Notes under the pieces: model-generated
Seen by the model: only the letters and a program-made list of their open reading frames with translations
The model's database searches: none
Told to the model about the DNA's origin: nothing
Part shown: positions 40,684-50,296 of the stretch, in pieces
Numbering within the stretch: the stretch's first letter is position 1
Layout: every line of letters starts with the position of its first letter
Assembly: GCF_037892605.1 (NCBI RefSeq)
Contig: NZ_JBBKTU010000001.1
Span: 1,426,001 to 1,490,000 of the forward strand
Length of the DNA stretch: 64,000 nt
Direction of reading: 5' to 3'
Origin: Lacibacter sp. H407
Lineage (GTDB): Bacteria; Bacteroidota; Bacteroidia; Chitinophagales; Chitinophagaceae
Made by a program: the position numbers and the translations under genes

Positions 40684-42250
40684 AATTGCTGTTAAATGTA
40701 ACGGTCAATGTTGCGGTAATGGCTGTTGCAGCAGGTACAAACCGGCAAATACCTCCCACACAAAATAAACCGGCACGTTGACGGCCGTACGCCAACGAAA
40801 AGCGACTTCCGTTTTTTGTAAAACTGCCCCCAACATTTGGGTAGTGTGTATTTGTAACATCATAGTTATAGAGATCACTAAAGTAAAAACTTAGCGAAGG
40901 TGCAAAGTTGAACTCTGTTACTGCTGCTGCCCAATTGCCGTTATCTTGCTGTGTAGACAAATGTTGCAATTCAAACCGGAACGATTTTTTTGCTGTGTAC
41001 TTATAAGTTGTATTCAACACAACAATATTCGCTGTAATGTCATCATAAATACCTCCTTCTACAACTGATTTGTTGTAAAACAAATTGTGATAGGCAACAA
41101 TACTGTTCCATTTACTGCTCCATTTCTTTTTCCATTCAATACTCAAATCACGGAAGTACGCATTCTTTCCGATGCTGAAAATATTATTTGTTGTCTTCAA
41201 CGATCGATAGTGCGAAAAGTTGATACCAATGCGTGAAGGTTTTTTTGAATTTTTAGAAATCGTATAAAACAGATCGGCCTGTCCACCTATTTCACCAAGT
41301 GCTTGAGCATTGTACACATAAATATTTGTAGTTAAATAATCATGCGGACGTGTGAGTGCAGGAACAAAATTTACGGGTACTGACGTGCCGATCGCATCAC
41401 GCTCACCACGAAAATCCATATTCTCCATGCTGCGAAAGCTCACATTCATGCCAAATTTACCGGCAGCCACAGAGCCATTTACCAAAAATGCTTTTCCATC
41501 ACTTACATCCTGATTGTTTGTAAGAGATGGATCTTTTGCTTTATTTACATACTCTACCGATAGAGATGCAACGGGTCCGGCAATGTCAAGTCTTGCAGCC
41601 ACGGCTTTAACTGTTGCCGGAAATTCAGGATCAGGTCCAGTGTATTGCTGATAGCGTGTTACATAACTCAACCCGGCTTCTACTCTTGTAGTTGGGTTTT
41701 CTTTTTTGCTGAATCTGGAAAAGTCAATTGCAACATCAGCGCCACGCACAACAGAGTTGGCCCGTTCGAATACTTTACGTTGTTTGCCGGCAATCGCTTT
41801 TATATGTAAAAAAGGTAATGGCGTTACCTGCACATTCACACCTTCCAATGCGTTGTTAATACCGATCTGTCTGTTCTCCCACGAACGGTAGACCAAACCG
41901 CTTCCAAACTGTTCATAAAAATCACCAACCTGCACCGAAAATTTTTTAGCTGTGTATTTGAAATACCGATTTACTAATTTGCTTTGATTGATGTTGAAGG
42001 GATACCCGGCGATAGATGGCAAGTAACTTTCGAACTGCACCCCAGCCGTGAAATTTTTGTAATTATAATCGAGCTTGAGAAAATTATTGGAGCCAACACG
42101 ATCTTGCGGAAGTATCGCATTGATCTTCTCATCTTTCTGATAAAATTGTGTGTACGAATCAAAGCTTCCACTGAGGTGTCCTTTATCGGTTGTTTGTGCA
42201 AACGCATCAATGCAGTGAAAGCAGAGTAAGATCAGGAAGCAGTTTTTCAT
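40682..42250 (-). CDS. DUF6029 outer-membrane beta-barrel protein
   Basis: 522 residues with a signal peptide (cleavage near AFAQ, residue 19). The start of the mature part (LSGSFDSYTQFYQKD) and the strand pattern FSVQVGDFYEQFGSGLVYRSWENRQIGINNALEGV are typical of DUF6029. The rest is long amphipathic barrel strands. The function is unknown. It follows the TlpA-like gene by 24 bp on the same strand, and the Omp28-like gene lies divergently beyond that, a grouping I have seen repeatedly in Bacteroidota. Confidence 0.8.
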   Translation of the reverse strand: MKNCFLILLCFHCIDAFAQTTDKGHLSGSFDSYTQFYQKDEKINAILPQDRVGSNNFLKLDYNYKNFTAGVQFESYLPSIAGYPFNINQSKLVNRYFKYTAKKFSVQVGDFYEQFGSGLVYRSWENRQIGINNALEGVNVQVTPLPFLHIKAIAGKQRKVFERANSVVRGADVAIDFSRFSKKENPTTRVEAGLSYVTRYQQYTGPDPEFPATVKAVAARLDIAGPVASLSVEYVNKAKDPSLTNNQDVSDGKAFLVNGSVAAGKFGMNVSFRSMENMDFRGERDAIGTSVPVNFVPALTRPHDYLTTNIYVYNAQALGEIGGQADLFYTISKNSKKPSRIGINFSHYRSLKTTNNIFSIGKNAYFRDLSIEWKKKWSSKWNSIVAYHNLFYNKSVVEGGIYDDITANIVVLNTTYKYTAKKSFRFELQHLSTQQDNGNWAAAVTEFNFAPSLSFYFSDLYNYDVTNTHYPNVGGSFTKNGSRFSLAYGRQRAGLFCVGGICRFVPAATAITATLTVTFNSN

Positions 42251-42274
42251 TGTGTGGTTTCGTTAGAATGGTTG

Positions 42275-42757
42275 TTATTGTTTGCTGATAGCTTCAAATA
42301 ATTCTTCTTCATTACCCGGCACATACCCGGTATGCTGATAGATGATCTTTCCATTTTTTATGATAAGGATATGAGGAATGTCATTGATGTTGAGTGCACG
42401 TTTTAGATCGCTGTTTGTGTCGAAGTAAATAGGAAAGTTCCAGCCTCTTCCTTTTACAAAGGATGGTACACGTGCTGCACTACGGGTATCATCAACGGAA
42501 ACAGCAATGAGTTTAAATGGCGTTATCTGCTGCCTTTCTTCCAGCTGATCATTGATCGTTTCCAATTCAGTAATACAGGGAATACACCAGGTAGCCCAAA
42601 AGCTAACGATGAGTGCTGTATCATTTGATGATGCCAACGTAGAAAACAATATTTCGCTACCGGATAATGCCTTGATTTTTACCTGAGGTAAATCTGATTG
42701 TGCCACAGACAACGTATAGGTAAGAAGGGCGAGTAAAAAAAGACTGAGTTGTTTCAT
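42275..42757 (-). CDS. TlpA-family thiol-disulfide oxidoreductase
   Basis: 160 residues from MKQLSLFLLALLTYTLSVAQ, a signal peptide; an upstream in-frame ATG at 42817 would bury that peptide. The thioredoxin fold has the active site WATWCIPC (Cys58, Cys61) and a cis-Pro in NDIPHILII. It likely reduces disulfides or acts in periplasmic protein or cytochrome maturation. Gene order with DUF6029 and Omp28 suggests shared envelope redox work. Confidence 0.88.
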   Translation of the reverse strand: MKQLSLFLLALLTYTLSVAQSDLPQVKIKALSGSEILFSTLASSNDTALIVSFWATWCIPCITELETINDQLEERQQITPFKLIAVSVDDTRSAARVPSFVKGRGWNFPIYFDTNSDLKRALNINDIPHILIIKNGKIIYQHTGYVPGNEEELFEAISKQ

Positions 42758-42873
42758 GGTGATTGTTAAATATGTGCTGCTGTCAGTTAGCCGACGAAAG
42801 ATTGCTGAAATGATCACAACTTTTGATTTCTAATTTGATGTAAATAAAAAGCCCTTTTCAAAACTAATTTGTC

Positions 42874-43926
42874 ATGCGTACTACAAATTCCTTTTTATCG
42901 CTGTTGTTCATCGTGTTTGTTTTCATCTCCTGTTCAAAATCGGATGGAACTGATGACCCCGTAACACAACCACCGGCGGCACCATTAACTGTGCAATTAA
43001 GTAAGGCGCAGCTAACAGCCGATGGATTTGATGAAGTAACCATTTCAGTAAAAGATCAGAATAATGCGGATGTAACATCGTCATCAACTATTTATTTGAA
43101 TAATACGGTGTACACCGGAACAACCTTTTTTACAACTGCAAGCGGCAACTATCAGCTGAAAGCAACCAGAGGAAATGTTGAATCAGCAGTTGTTGCTCTT
43201 ACTGCCAACGCCCCCGGCCCTTCACCATTTACGCAAAAAGTATTGATTGAAGATTTTACGGGAACCTGGTGTGGAATTTGTCCCGGTACAGTTATTCCGT
43301 TAGATGCTTATACAGATACAAAACCAAATCTCATTTCGATGGGTATACATGGTCCTGCAGGCAGCAATGATCCGTTCAAATACATTTATGATGCACAGCT
43401 GCGCACAGCCCTAGGTGTTACTGGCGTACCAACTGTTGTACTCAACCGGGATGCAAAATGGAATAACATGACGGCGACATTGGATGAATTGGCGCAACGA
43501 CGGGCACCACTTGGGTTGGCATTGGAAACATCGGTGAGCGGAAACAATATTTCGGTGAAGGCGAAAGTGAAGTTTGATATTTCAACATCGCTGCCTTTGA
43601 AAATAGTGCTGGTGTTGGTGCAGGATAGCATATTCTATAATCAGGCAAACTATGGTCATTTCGGATTGCCGAACCCTATTCCCAATTTTCGGCAGAAGAA
43701 TGTATTGCGTTCGGCCGCTACTGATATTTTTGGTGATCTGATTCCGGCCGCACAAATCACGAAAGGAAATACATGGGAGAAACAATATTCGTTTGATGCA
43801 ACAGGCTACGTGGTTGGGAATACCCGGGTGATTGGCTTTGTATTGTACGATGCCAATTCACAAAACCGGAAAGGTGTGTTGAATGTGCAGATCGCCAAAG
43901 CAGGGGAGAATAAGAATTTCGATTAA
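42874..43926 (+). CDS. Omp28-related lipoprotein with thioredoxin-like CxxC
   Basis: 350 residues. Lipobox FISC with acceptor Cys20 predicts an outer-membrane lipoprotein. A short Ig-like domain (about 38-110) precedes an Omp28 domain with VLIEDFTGTWCGICPG (Cys133, Cys136) resembling a thioredoxin active site. No T9SS sorting tail. Omp28 was described as a Porphyromonas surface protein; the biochemical role is not known. It is divergent from the TlpA gene and ends at a strong terminator. Confidence 0.85.
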   Translation: MRTTNSFLSLLFIVFVFISCSKSDGTDDPVTQPPAAPLTVQLSKAQLTADGFDEVTISVKDQNNADVTSSSTIYLNNTVYTGTTFFTTASGNYQLKATRGNVESAVVALTANAPGPSPFTQKVLIEDFTGTWCGICPGTVIPLDAYTDTKPNLISMGIHGPAGSNDPFKYIYDAQLRTALGVTGVPTVVLNRDAKWNNMTATLDELAQRRAPLGLALETSVSGNNISVKAKVKFDISTSLPLKIVLVLVQDSIFYNQANYGHFGLPNPIPNFRQKNVLRSAATDIFGDLIPAAQITKGNTWEKQYSFDATGYVVGNTRVIGFVLYDANSQNRKGVLNVQIAKAGENKNFD

Positions 43927-43969
43927 GAATTACTTCATACCATGTTCGGTTATGCTGAGCGTGTTTGTT

Positions 43970-44006
43970 GCCCGGCTATCAAACAAAAGTTGATGCCGGG
44001 CTTTTT
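43970..44006 (+). terminator. Intrinsic terminator of the Omp28-like gene
   Basis: The outer stem GCCCGGC/GCCGGGC, with an inner ATCAA/TTGAT pairing, is followed by TTTTTATTT. Confidence 0.85.
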
Positions 44007-44051
44007 ATTTACATCAACCAACAACCCAATATCTTTGAACAAATTTTTTTT

Positions 44052-44405
44052 ATGAGCAATCTTGTACAGGAATTTAATGACTACCGCACCAAAATGAATG
44101 AGGTGATCTTAAGTAAAGATAATCTGGTGATCAAACGCCTTTGGAACCTCGATACCAATACGTATGCTGAGGGGGCGCTGTCAACGCAAACAAAAGAAAT
44201 GCTGGGTCTTGTTGCCAGCATGGTGTTGCGTTGTGATGATTGTATCAAATATCATCTCGGTAAATGCCATGAAGAAGGAATCAGCACTGCACAGATGTAT
44301 GAAATTTTTGCTGTGGCTAATATTGTAGGCGGAACCATCGTGATCCCACACACAAGAAGGGCAGCTGAATATTGGGAAGAATTGATCAATTCAAATGCGT
44401 CATAA
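44052..44405 (+). CDS. Carboxymuconolactone decarboxylase family protein (AhpD-like)
   Basis: 117 residues from the ATG at 44052; the longer in-frame ORF runs through the preceding terminator. The AhpD/CMD core has Cys61-x-x-Cys64 and His68 (RCDDCIKYHLGKC), the redox and proton-relay residues of AhpD. It is probably a small cytoplasmic peroxidase-type enzyme; the physiological partner is unknown. A bidirectional terminator follows. Confidence 0.88.
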   Translation: MSNLVQEFNDYRTKMNEVILSKDNLVIKRLWNLDTNTYAEGALSTQTKEMLGLVASMVLRCDDCIKYHLGKCHEEGISTAQMYEIFAVANIVGGTIVIPHTRRAAEYWEELINSNAS

Positions 44406-44434
44406 AAAAAGGCAGAGAACTTCTCTGCCTTTTT
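44406..44434. terminator. Bidirectional terminator between the AhpD-like and ABC-permease/M1 genes
   Basis: Arms AAAAAGGCAGAGAA/TTCTCTGCCTTTTT around one base; A- and T-runs on the two sides serve the two convergent genes. Confidence 0.85.
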
Positions 44435-44435
44435 C

Positions 44436-47400
44436 TTAGTCCACATCACCGGTATTGTCATCGGGAATGCGATCGATCAGTTTGTTGTAAGGATCAATGC
44501 CTGCTTTTATCGGCTTTCCTTTCACTCGTATTGTAATGGTTTTTATGCCGGGCGTTAACTTGTGCTTTTGCAAATACAATGGATTGGTTTGTTTGCGACC
44601 ATCTTTGTTTTTGCTTTCTGCTGCAAAAATTCCAATGTCGATATAGTCATTCATTGCTGCCACAGATTCTTTCCCTGTGCTATCAGCATAAAACTTCTTA
44701 CTTGAAATTGTAATGCTCACATCGTAATAACCATTACCTGCTTCTTTCGATGTAGCGTTGACGAATCGGTTATCGTACAGAGTAATTTTCTCCCATGTAT
44801 CAGATAAATAGTAACGCAATGAGTCGGGCGTATGTTTTTTGATAAAGGCGTATAGATCATCGCTACCCGGGAATGGCGGTTCTTCTTTCAAAGCAAAACT
44901 ATCTCTGAATTCACGCAAGGCTGTATTGAGAGCCTGGTCGCCAATTAAATCACGCAAGCCATATAAGATGAGACTTCCTTTATTATACCATTGGTATGCT
45001 CGGTTACAATTGATAAACGTGTTTTCTTTTTTTGATTCGCCAGCTCTTCCATTTAAATATTTGTCTAATTCATCTTTCAAAAAGCGTTTCATATTATCCT
45101 TACCATACTTGCGCTCTGTTAACAGGAGTGCTGTATATTCTGCCAATGCTTCTGCAATTAAATTGGATCCTCTTGTTCTGTTTGGGCCCACCTGGTGTCC
45201 CCACCATTGATGTGCGAGTTCGTGTGCAGTAATAAAATAGGTATAATCAAACGCATCAGGATCAGAAAAATCTGCAACCCATCCCAACGCTTCAGAATAA
45301 GGAACAGTGTTAGGAAAACTTTGTGCAAATTCTGCATAGCGAGGAAATTCAATAATCCGCATTTGTCTGAACTGAAAAGGTCCGTACACAGTTGAAAAAT
45401 ATTCAAGACCTTCTTTTAATGCAGCGTTATAACGATCAATATTAAACGCATGATTTTTTTGATGATAGATCTCTATGTTCACCTTGTTTCCGTTTGATAT
45501 GGTTACACTGTCACGAAACACATTGTAGTCGCCGGAAATTACACTGAACATATTTGCAATTTTTGTATCCTGTATGTACTGAAAATAAGTGCGATCGTTT
45601 TTGGTCCATGTTTTTTGCAGGTAGCCGGGCGCAATCGCCAGTTGACCTTTTTTCGTGCTTACCGTTGCTTCAAAGTGAATGAGATCAGCATCATCAGAAA
45701 ACAGAAATGTACGTTTGCCCAGTGAATCTGTTTGTGGAGGATATTCATCATTCTTTGCTGGAAGTTTATGTTTTTTTCGTTGTTCATCGCTGCTTAACTC
45801 ATCTGTATCATCGTAGCCAAAAGTTGGAATGCCGCCATCAAAAAAAGTTCCATTATGAACGATGTGGCGGCCATAACCACTGTTAACAAATCCCTTGTAA
45901 GCATATTCAGAAAAAATTTCAAGCAAAGCACTATCGCCGGGTTGCATAGCAGCAGGAAGTTTATAGATGCGGTAATTAGCGGTATCCTTGCCTTTCTTCA
46001 AAAAATTGAATGCCGAATGTAAGTAAGCCAAAGGAGATTCGTAGCTGAGTGCTTTTCCATTATACAAAAGATGATACTTGAGATCGTAACCAACTTTCAG
46101 ATGCATGGCTTCTATCGCTTGCCCGGTTTTATTTTTTATATGCACTTTCGAGTACATGCTGATCTTTCGTTCATCAGGATAGATATCTGTATTTAAATAA
46201 ACTGCTGTTATTTTTGGTTGTGGGAGGTTCTCATATTTCTTCAATGTTTTCTCAAACAATGCTTGATTCGATCTTGATTTAGATGTACTGACGTAGTTGT
46301 TAATATAACTCACATTATAATAATTGTAGGCACCTGTGCCCAGCCAACCTGCAAAGCATAGAATGATAATGAGTGATGGCACTCCTTTGAATCGCTGCTT
46401 TGCAACACTCCATCTTTCTTTGAAAGAACCAGAAACACCACGTTGATAAAACAGAAATGCAATTGTTACCAGTGCTGTTCCAAAGAATAACCAATACAGG
46501 TTAAACCAAAACAGAGGAGAAGCAAAATGGCCAAGCCCGTTAATATCGCTCCAGGTGTAATTTGGTGTATAGAAATAAAAGAAGAGATTGTAATCCATAT
46601 TGCCAACATTGCGAAGCAGAAATATGGTGATCCAGATGAGCAATGCTACACCGTGTCCTGCAAATTTATTGTTTACCAGCAGGTGTACAGCAAAAGAAAG
46701 AAGGATCATTAATACAAAACCCGGAAGTGTCAGCAGGTATAGCTCGGTAAAATATACATCAAACTGGTAGGTTGTATGCCCCTTCAACGTTTGTATCAAT
46801 ACACCTGCAACAAGTGGAATCGTTACCAATACCGCTGCTACTGCAATCAGGCCGCAAAGCTTTGAAAAAAAGAAAACAGTATTGGTTACCGGTAATGCAT
46901 CATTTATAATATTGAAACCTGTTGTTTTTTCACGATGAATCGTTTCGCCTGTATAAAACAGCAGGATAATGAAATTAAAAATCTGATAGTTGAAGTTCTT
47001 ATAATCCATCAAAAAGATCGTAAGTGGCCTGTCGGGCACACTGAAATTGGTATTACCGATCCAGAAATCAAGAATGAGAAAAATGACCCCGCCAAGTAAG
47101 ATGGCTCTGAAATAATTGTCTCTAATAATGTTCAGGAATTCAATTTTTGTGAGCTGCCACCAGGTACTGCGCATTTGTGACGGACTGAATAGTTGCGTTG
47201 CAAATGGTATATGTTTTGGTATTGCCGCAGTTGCAAATTCTTTCTTTTGCCGTTTGCTAAGCTTTTCTGTAACAGGCTGCAGAAAACGTACAAAACTGAA
47301 TCGGCTGTAAGCAAAGAAGGTAATAAGGATTGAAATGCCAATCCATATAAGGCGATTGAGTAAAATGGTTTTTGTAACAGGTAACAGCAGGCTGTTTTTC

Positions 47401-48083
47401 TCAGCAGGTGTGAAATACCTTGTTTCAAGATCAAACGTATTGATCATAAACGGATCAAGCAACTTTACCAGTTCTCTTTGTTCCAGGTCTGTTGTTAAGA
47501 AAGATGCGACCAAATAAGCGATCAATAAAAATATACTGGCAGTATAGATCACTTTTACATTTCGGGTAACTGCTACAAGCGAAAAGAAGATCACTGAAGC
47601 AAGCAGCAAATTCGTAATACCAAAAAAGAAGAAGGATTGAAAATAATTCCACATACCGAAATCGCCAATACGTTCGGCCGGCACCCATCCAAACGCCGGA
47701 CCAATAGCAGCGCCTGCCATTGCACCCCAACTGAGCGATGAGCCGATCAATAATACAAATACGAATGAGCCAAAGAATCGTCCCCAGAAATATCCTGCTT
47801 TGGTGATCGGGTAACTGAATAAATAATTCCTCGTTTGATGTTCAATATCACGATACAACGGAACACCCATTACTGCCGAACATACAAGCAGCATAATAAC
47901 ACTGAAGGTGATGTTGAGGTTTGTCATGGTCCACGGTGCATTGTGAAATACTTTTTCTGATGCAGGTGTTGAACCCGTTGAAATTGACAGAAAAGCGAAA
48001 AGAAAAAATACCAGGAAGTAGATATAAGTGGCAGGCCGCTTTAAACGATACCTGATCTCAAATAGAAATATTTGTAAAAACAT
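44436..48083 (-). CDS. ABC-2 type permease fused to an M1 aminopeptidase domain
   Basis: 1215 residues. The N-terminal half contains about 12 membrane helices in two ABC-2 permease blocks (about 1-260 and 320-580). A periplasmic region follows, ending in an M1 metallopeptidase domain with HELAHQWWGH at 954-963 and the third zinc ligand in AEALAEY; the spacing from HExxH to that Glu is 19, one more than usual. The ATPase encoded 22 bp upstream completes the transporter. Such fusions occur in Bacteroidota; substrate and whether peptidase and transport are coupled are unknown. It may process or export peptides. Confidence 0.9.
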   Translation of the reverse strand: MFLQIFLFEIRYRLKRPATYIYFLVFFLFAFLSISTGSTPASEKVFHNAPWTMTNLNITFSVIMLLVCSAVMGVPLYRDIEHQTRNYLFSYPITKAGYFWGRFFGSFVFVLLIGSSLSWGAMAGAAIGPAFGWVPAERIGDFGMWNYFQSFFFFGITNLLLASVIFFSLVAVTRNVKVIYTASIFLLIAYLVASFLTTDLEQRELVKLLDPFMINTFDLETRYFTPAEKNSLLLPVTKTILLNRLIWIGISILITFFAYSRFSFVRFLQPVTEKLSKRQKKEFATAAIPKHIPFATQLFSPSQMRSTWWQLTKIEFLNIIRDNYFRAILLGGVIFLILDFWIGNTNFSVPDRPLTIFLMDYKNFNYQIFNFIILLFYTGETIHREKTTGFNIINDALPVTNTVFFFSKLCGLIAVAAVLVTIPLVAGVLIQTLKGHTTYQFDVYFTELYLLTLPGFVLMILLSFAVHLLVNNKFAGHGVALLIWITIFLLRNVGNMDYNLFFYFYTPNYTWSDINGLGHFASPLFWFNLYWLFFGTALVTIAFLFYQRGVSGSFKERWSVAKQRFKGVPSLIIILCFAGWLGTGAYNYYNVSYINNYVSTSKSRSNQALFEKTLKKYENLPQPKITAVYLNTDIYPDERKISMYSKVHIKNKTGQAIEAMHLKVGYDLKYHLLYNGKALSYESPLAYLHSAFNFLKKGKDTANYRIYKLPAAMQPGDSALLEIFSEYAYKGFVNSGYGRHIVHNGTFFDGGIPTFGYDDTDELSSDEQRKKHKLPAKNDEYPPQTDSLGKRTFLFSDDADLIHFEATVSTKKGQLAIAPGYLQKTWTKNDRTYFQYIQDTKIANMFSVISGDYNVFRDSVTISNGNKVNIEIYHQKNHAFNIDRYNAALKEGLEYFSTVYGPFQFRQMRIIEFPRYAEFAQSFPNTVPYSEALGWVADFSDPDAFDYTYFITAHELAHQWWGHQVGPNRTRGSNLIAEALAEYTALLLTERKYGKDNMKRFLKDELDKYLNGRAGESKKENTFINCNRAYQWYNKGSLILYGLRDLIGDQALNTALREFRDSFALKEEPPFPGSDDLYAFIKKHTPDSLRYYLSDTWEKITLYDNRFVNATSKEAGNGYYDVSITISSKKFYADSTGKESVAAMNDYIDIGIFAAESKNKDGRKQTNPLYLQKHKLTPGIKTITIRVKGKPIKAGIDPYNKLIDRIPDDNTGDVD

Positions 48084-48105
48084 ACAGCAGTTTTTTAGCA
48101 GATGA

Positions 48106-48993
48106 TTAAAGTGTAACTACATCCATGCGATTGGATATCTGGTGGAAATACACATCTTCCAACGTTGGAGGAGTTGGCATAAAACCATTACCCGGATCGG
48201 TTTCGCTACAAATACGTACGCTTAACTGACCACTTTTCATCTGTACAGAAACAACTTCGTACTGTTGCCTTAGTTCTTCAACAGCAGTTTTATCTACAGA
48301 TTTTACAAATATTCTTCCCTGCATTTCATTGACAGCTTCATCAGGGTTATCATGTCGCAACACTTCACCATTGCAGATGATCGCAAAATCACTGCACAAG
48401 GTTTTTACATCTTCAACGATGTGGGTAGAAAGAATAACAATTGTGTTTGTGCCTAATTCACTTAATAAGTTATAAAAACGGTTTCGTTCTGCAGGATCAA
48501 GGCCGGCAGTAGGCTCATCAACAATAATGAGTTTGGGGTTGCCAAGCAAAGCCTGTGCAATACCAAACCGTTGTTTCATGCCGCCTGAAAACGTGCCCAG
48601 ATTTTTTTTACGCTCTGTATATAAGTTCACCCGGCTCAACAAAGCCGTCACAGTATCTTTTCTTTCCTTGCCATTACTAATACCTTTTAGCCGTGCAATA
48701 TGATCGAGCATTTGTTCTGCAGTTATTCTCGGATACACGCCAAACTCCTGCGGCAGGTAGCCAAGAATTTTTCGTACGGCGGCTTTTTCCTTTAGCACAT
48801 CCAGATCGTCGAGGAAAACACTACCACTGTCAGCTTCCTGAAGCGTAGCAATGGTTCGCATGAGTGATGATTTTCCTGCACCGTTGGGACCGAGCAAACC
48901 AAACATTCCCTGCGGAATCGATAAGTTTACATTTTTCAGGGCCTGCACCCCGTTGCTATACGTTTTGGTGAGATTGCTGACTGTAAGCTGCAT
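48106..48993 (-). CDS. ABC transporter ATP-binding protein
   Basis: 295 residues with Walker A GPNGAGKSS, Q-loop YLPQEFGVYP, signature FSGGMKQRFG, Walker B LIIVDEPTAGLDP and the switch His in LSTHIVED. The C-terminal 70 residues are an extra regulatory or dimer domain. It serves the permease/M1 protein 22 bp downstream. The 145 bp between it and korB (48994-49138) hold the korB promoter and no other gene. Confidence 0.92.
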   Translation of the reverse strand: MQLTVSNLTKTYSNGVQALKNVNLSIPQGMFGLLGPNGAGKSSLMRTIATLQEADSGSVFLDDLDVLKEKAAVRKILGYLPQEFGVYPRITAEQMLDHIARLKGISNGKERKDTVTALLSRVNLYTERKKNLGTFSGGMKQRFGIAQALLGNPKLIIVDEPTAGLDPAERNRFYNLLSELGTNTIVILSTHIVEDVKTLCSDFAIICNGEVLRHDNPDEAVNEMQGRIFVKSVDKTAVEELRQQYEVVSVQMKSGQLSVRICSETDPGNGFMPTPPTLEDVYFHQISNRMDVVTL

Positions 48994-49115
48994 GGCGGTT
49001 GATTTTGGTACAATAAGGTAATGTCTAATTCTAAAAAATCAAAGCATTCCAAACCGGTATTTTACAAATGCGGAATATTCATTTGCGTCTTCAGCCGTTG
49101 TTTTGTCATAATCAG

Positions 49116-49123
49116 TAACTTTG
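49116..49123 (+). promoter_or_regulatory. -7 promoter box (TAACTTTG) for korB
   Basis: Exact TAnnTTTG match 15 nt before the ATG at 49139. The -33 region has no well-spaced TTG. Confidence 0.45.
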
Positions 49124-49138
49124 AAGCAATACAATTCT

Positions 49139-50170
49139 ATGAGCGACGTAATAACAGCCCCTGCCCTATCCGCAAAGGATTTTGCAACCGACCAGGAAGT
49201 ACGCTGGTGCCCTGGTTGTGGTGATTATTCCATTTTGGCACAGGTACAAAAAGTGATGCCAACCTTGGGTATTCCCAAAGAGAATATTGTAATTGTAAGT
49301 GGTATTGGCTGCAGCAGCCGGTTCCCTTATTATATGAACACATATGGCATGCACTCGATCCATGGCCGTGCAACAGCCGTTGCCAGCGGGTTGAAAGCAG
49401 CCCGACCGGATTTGAGTGTGTGGATCGTTACCGGCGATGGTGATGGATTGAGTATTGGTGGCAACCACACCATTCATTTGCTCCGCAGAAACTTCGACGT
49501 AAATATTCTGTTGTTCAACAACCAGATCTATGGTTTAACCAAAGGACAATATTCACCTACATCTGAAGAACGAAAAGTAACAAAGAGCACACCGTTTGGA
49601 AGTATCGATCATCCATTTAATCCATTGGCATTGGCGATGGGTGCTGATGCAACATTTATTGCACGCAGTATGGATCGTGATCCGAAACATTTGCAGGAAG
49701 CACTGATCCGCAGCCAGAAACACAAAGGCGCTTCATTTCTTGAGATCTATCAAAACTGTAACATCTTTAACGATGGTGCATTTGAAGTGTTTACTGAAAA
49801 AGCAAGTAAGCCGGAAGAAACATTGTTTCTTACTCACGGCGAACCACTTGTATTTGGTGCAGCAAAGAATAAAGGGATTAAACTCGATGGCTTTAAACCG
49901 GTAGTGGTGAATCTTGAGGAAGGACAAAGTAAAGATGATCTGTGGATCCATGATGAAAATGATTTTTACAAAGCACAGATATTGGTACGCATGTTTGATG
50001 ATCCACGGAATGTTGGTCATTTGCCAAGGCCGTTCGGTGTGTTTTATGAAACAGAAAGAGCCTGCTATGAAGAAGTAATGACGTTGCAGATTGATGAAGT
50101 GATTGCTACAAAAGGCAAAGGCAATCTCGACAAACTACTTCGTGGTAATGAAGTATGGGAAATTATGTAA
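49139..50170 (+). CDS. korB: 2-oxoacid:ferredoxin oxidoreductase, beta subunit
   Basis: 343 residues from MSDVITAPAL. The thiamine diphosphate site is clear: RWCPGCGDYSILAQ near the start, then VTGDGDGLSIGGNH and ILLFNNQIYGLTKGQYSPTS. KorB with KorA oxidises 2-oxoglutarate (or a related 2-oxoacid) to the acyl-CoA using ferredoxin. The alpha/gamma subunit gene is usually next to it in Bacteroidota but is not here: the gene upstream runs the other way and fabH follows. The start is supported by the promoter box. A terminator closes the gene. Confidence 0.9.
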   Translation: MSDVITAPALSAKDFATDQEVRWCPGCGDYSILAQVQKVMPTLGIPKENIVIVSGIGCSSRFPYYMNTYGMHSIHGRATAVASGLKAARPDLSVWIVTGDGDGLSIGGNHTIHLLRRNFDVNILLFNNQIYGLTKGQYSPTSEERKVTKSTPFGSIDHPFNPLALAMGADATFIARSMDRDPKHLQEALIRSQKHKGASFLEIYQNCNIFNDGAFEVFTEKASKPEETLFLTHGEPLVFGAAKNKGIKLDGFKPVVVNLEEGQSKDDLWIHDENDFYKAQILVRMFDDPRNVGHLPRPFGVFYETERACYEEVMTLQIDEVIATKGKGNLDKLLRGNEVWEIM

Positions 50171-50189
50171 CAATTGAAATCAAGAATAG

Positions 50190-50215
50190 AAAAGGAGGTA
50201 TTGCCTCCTTTTTTT
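50190..50215 (+). terminator. Intrinsic terminator of korB
   Basis: Arms AAAAGGAGG/CCTCCTTTT, 5-nt loop, then a T-run, 20 bp after the stop. Confidence 0.8.
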
Positions 50216-50296
50216 ATGTAAGCTTGAATGGTATCGTTTGAAACAGTTACAATTCGTTTCTATTGCCTAACTTTCTCTTCCAAATGTTTGCGCCAT

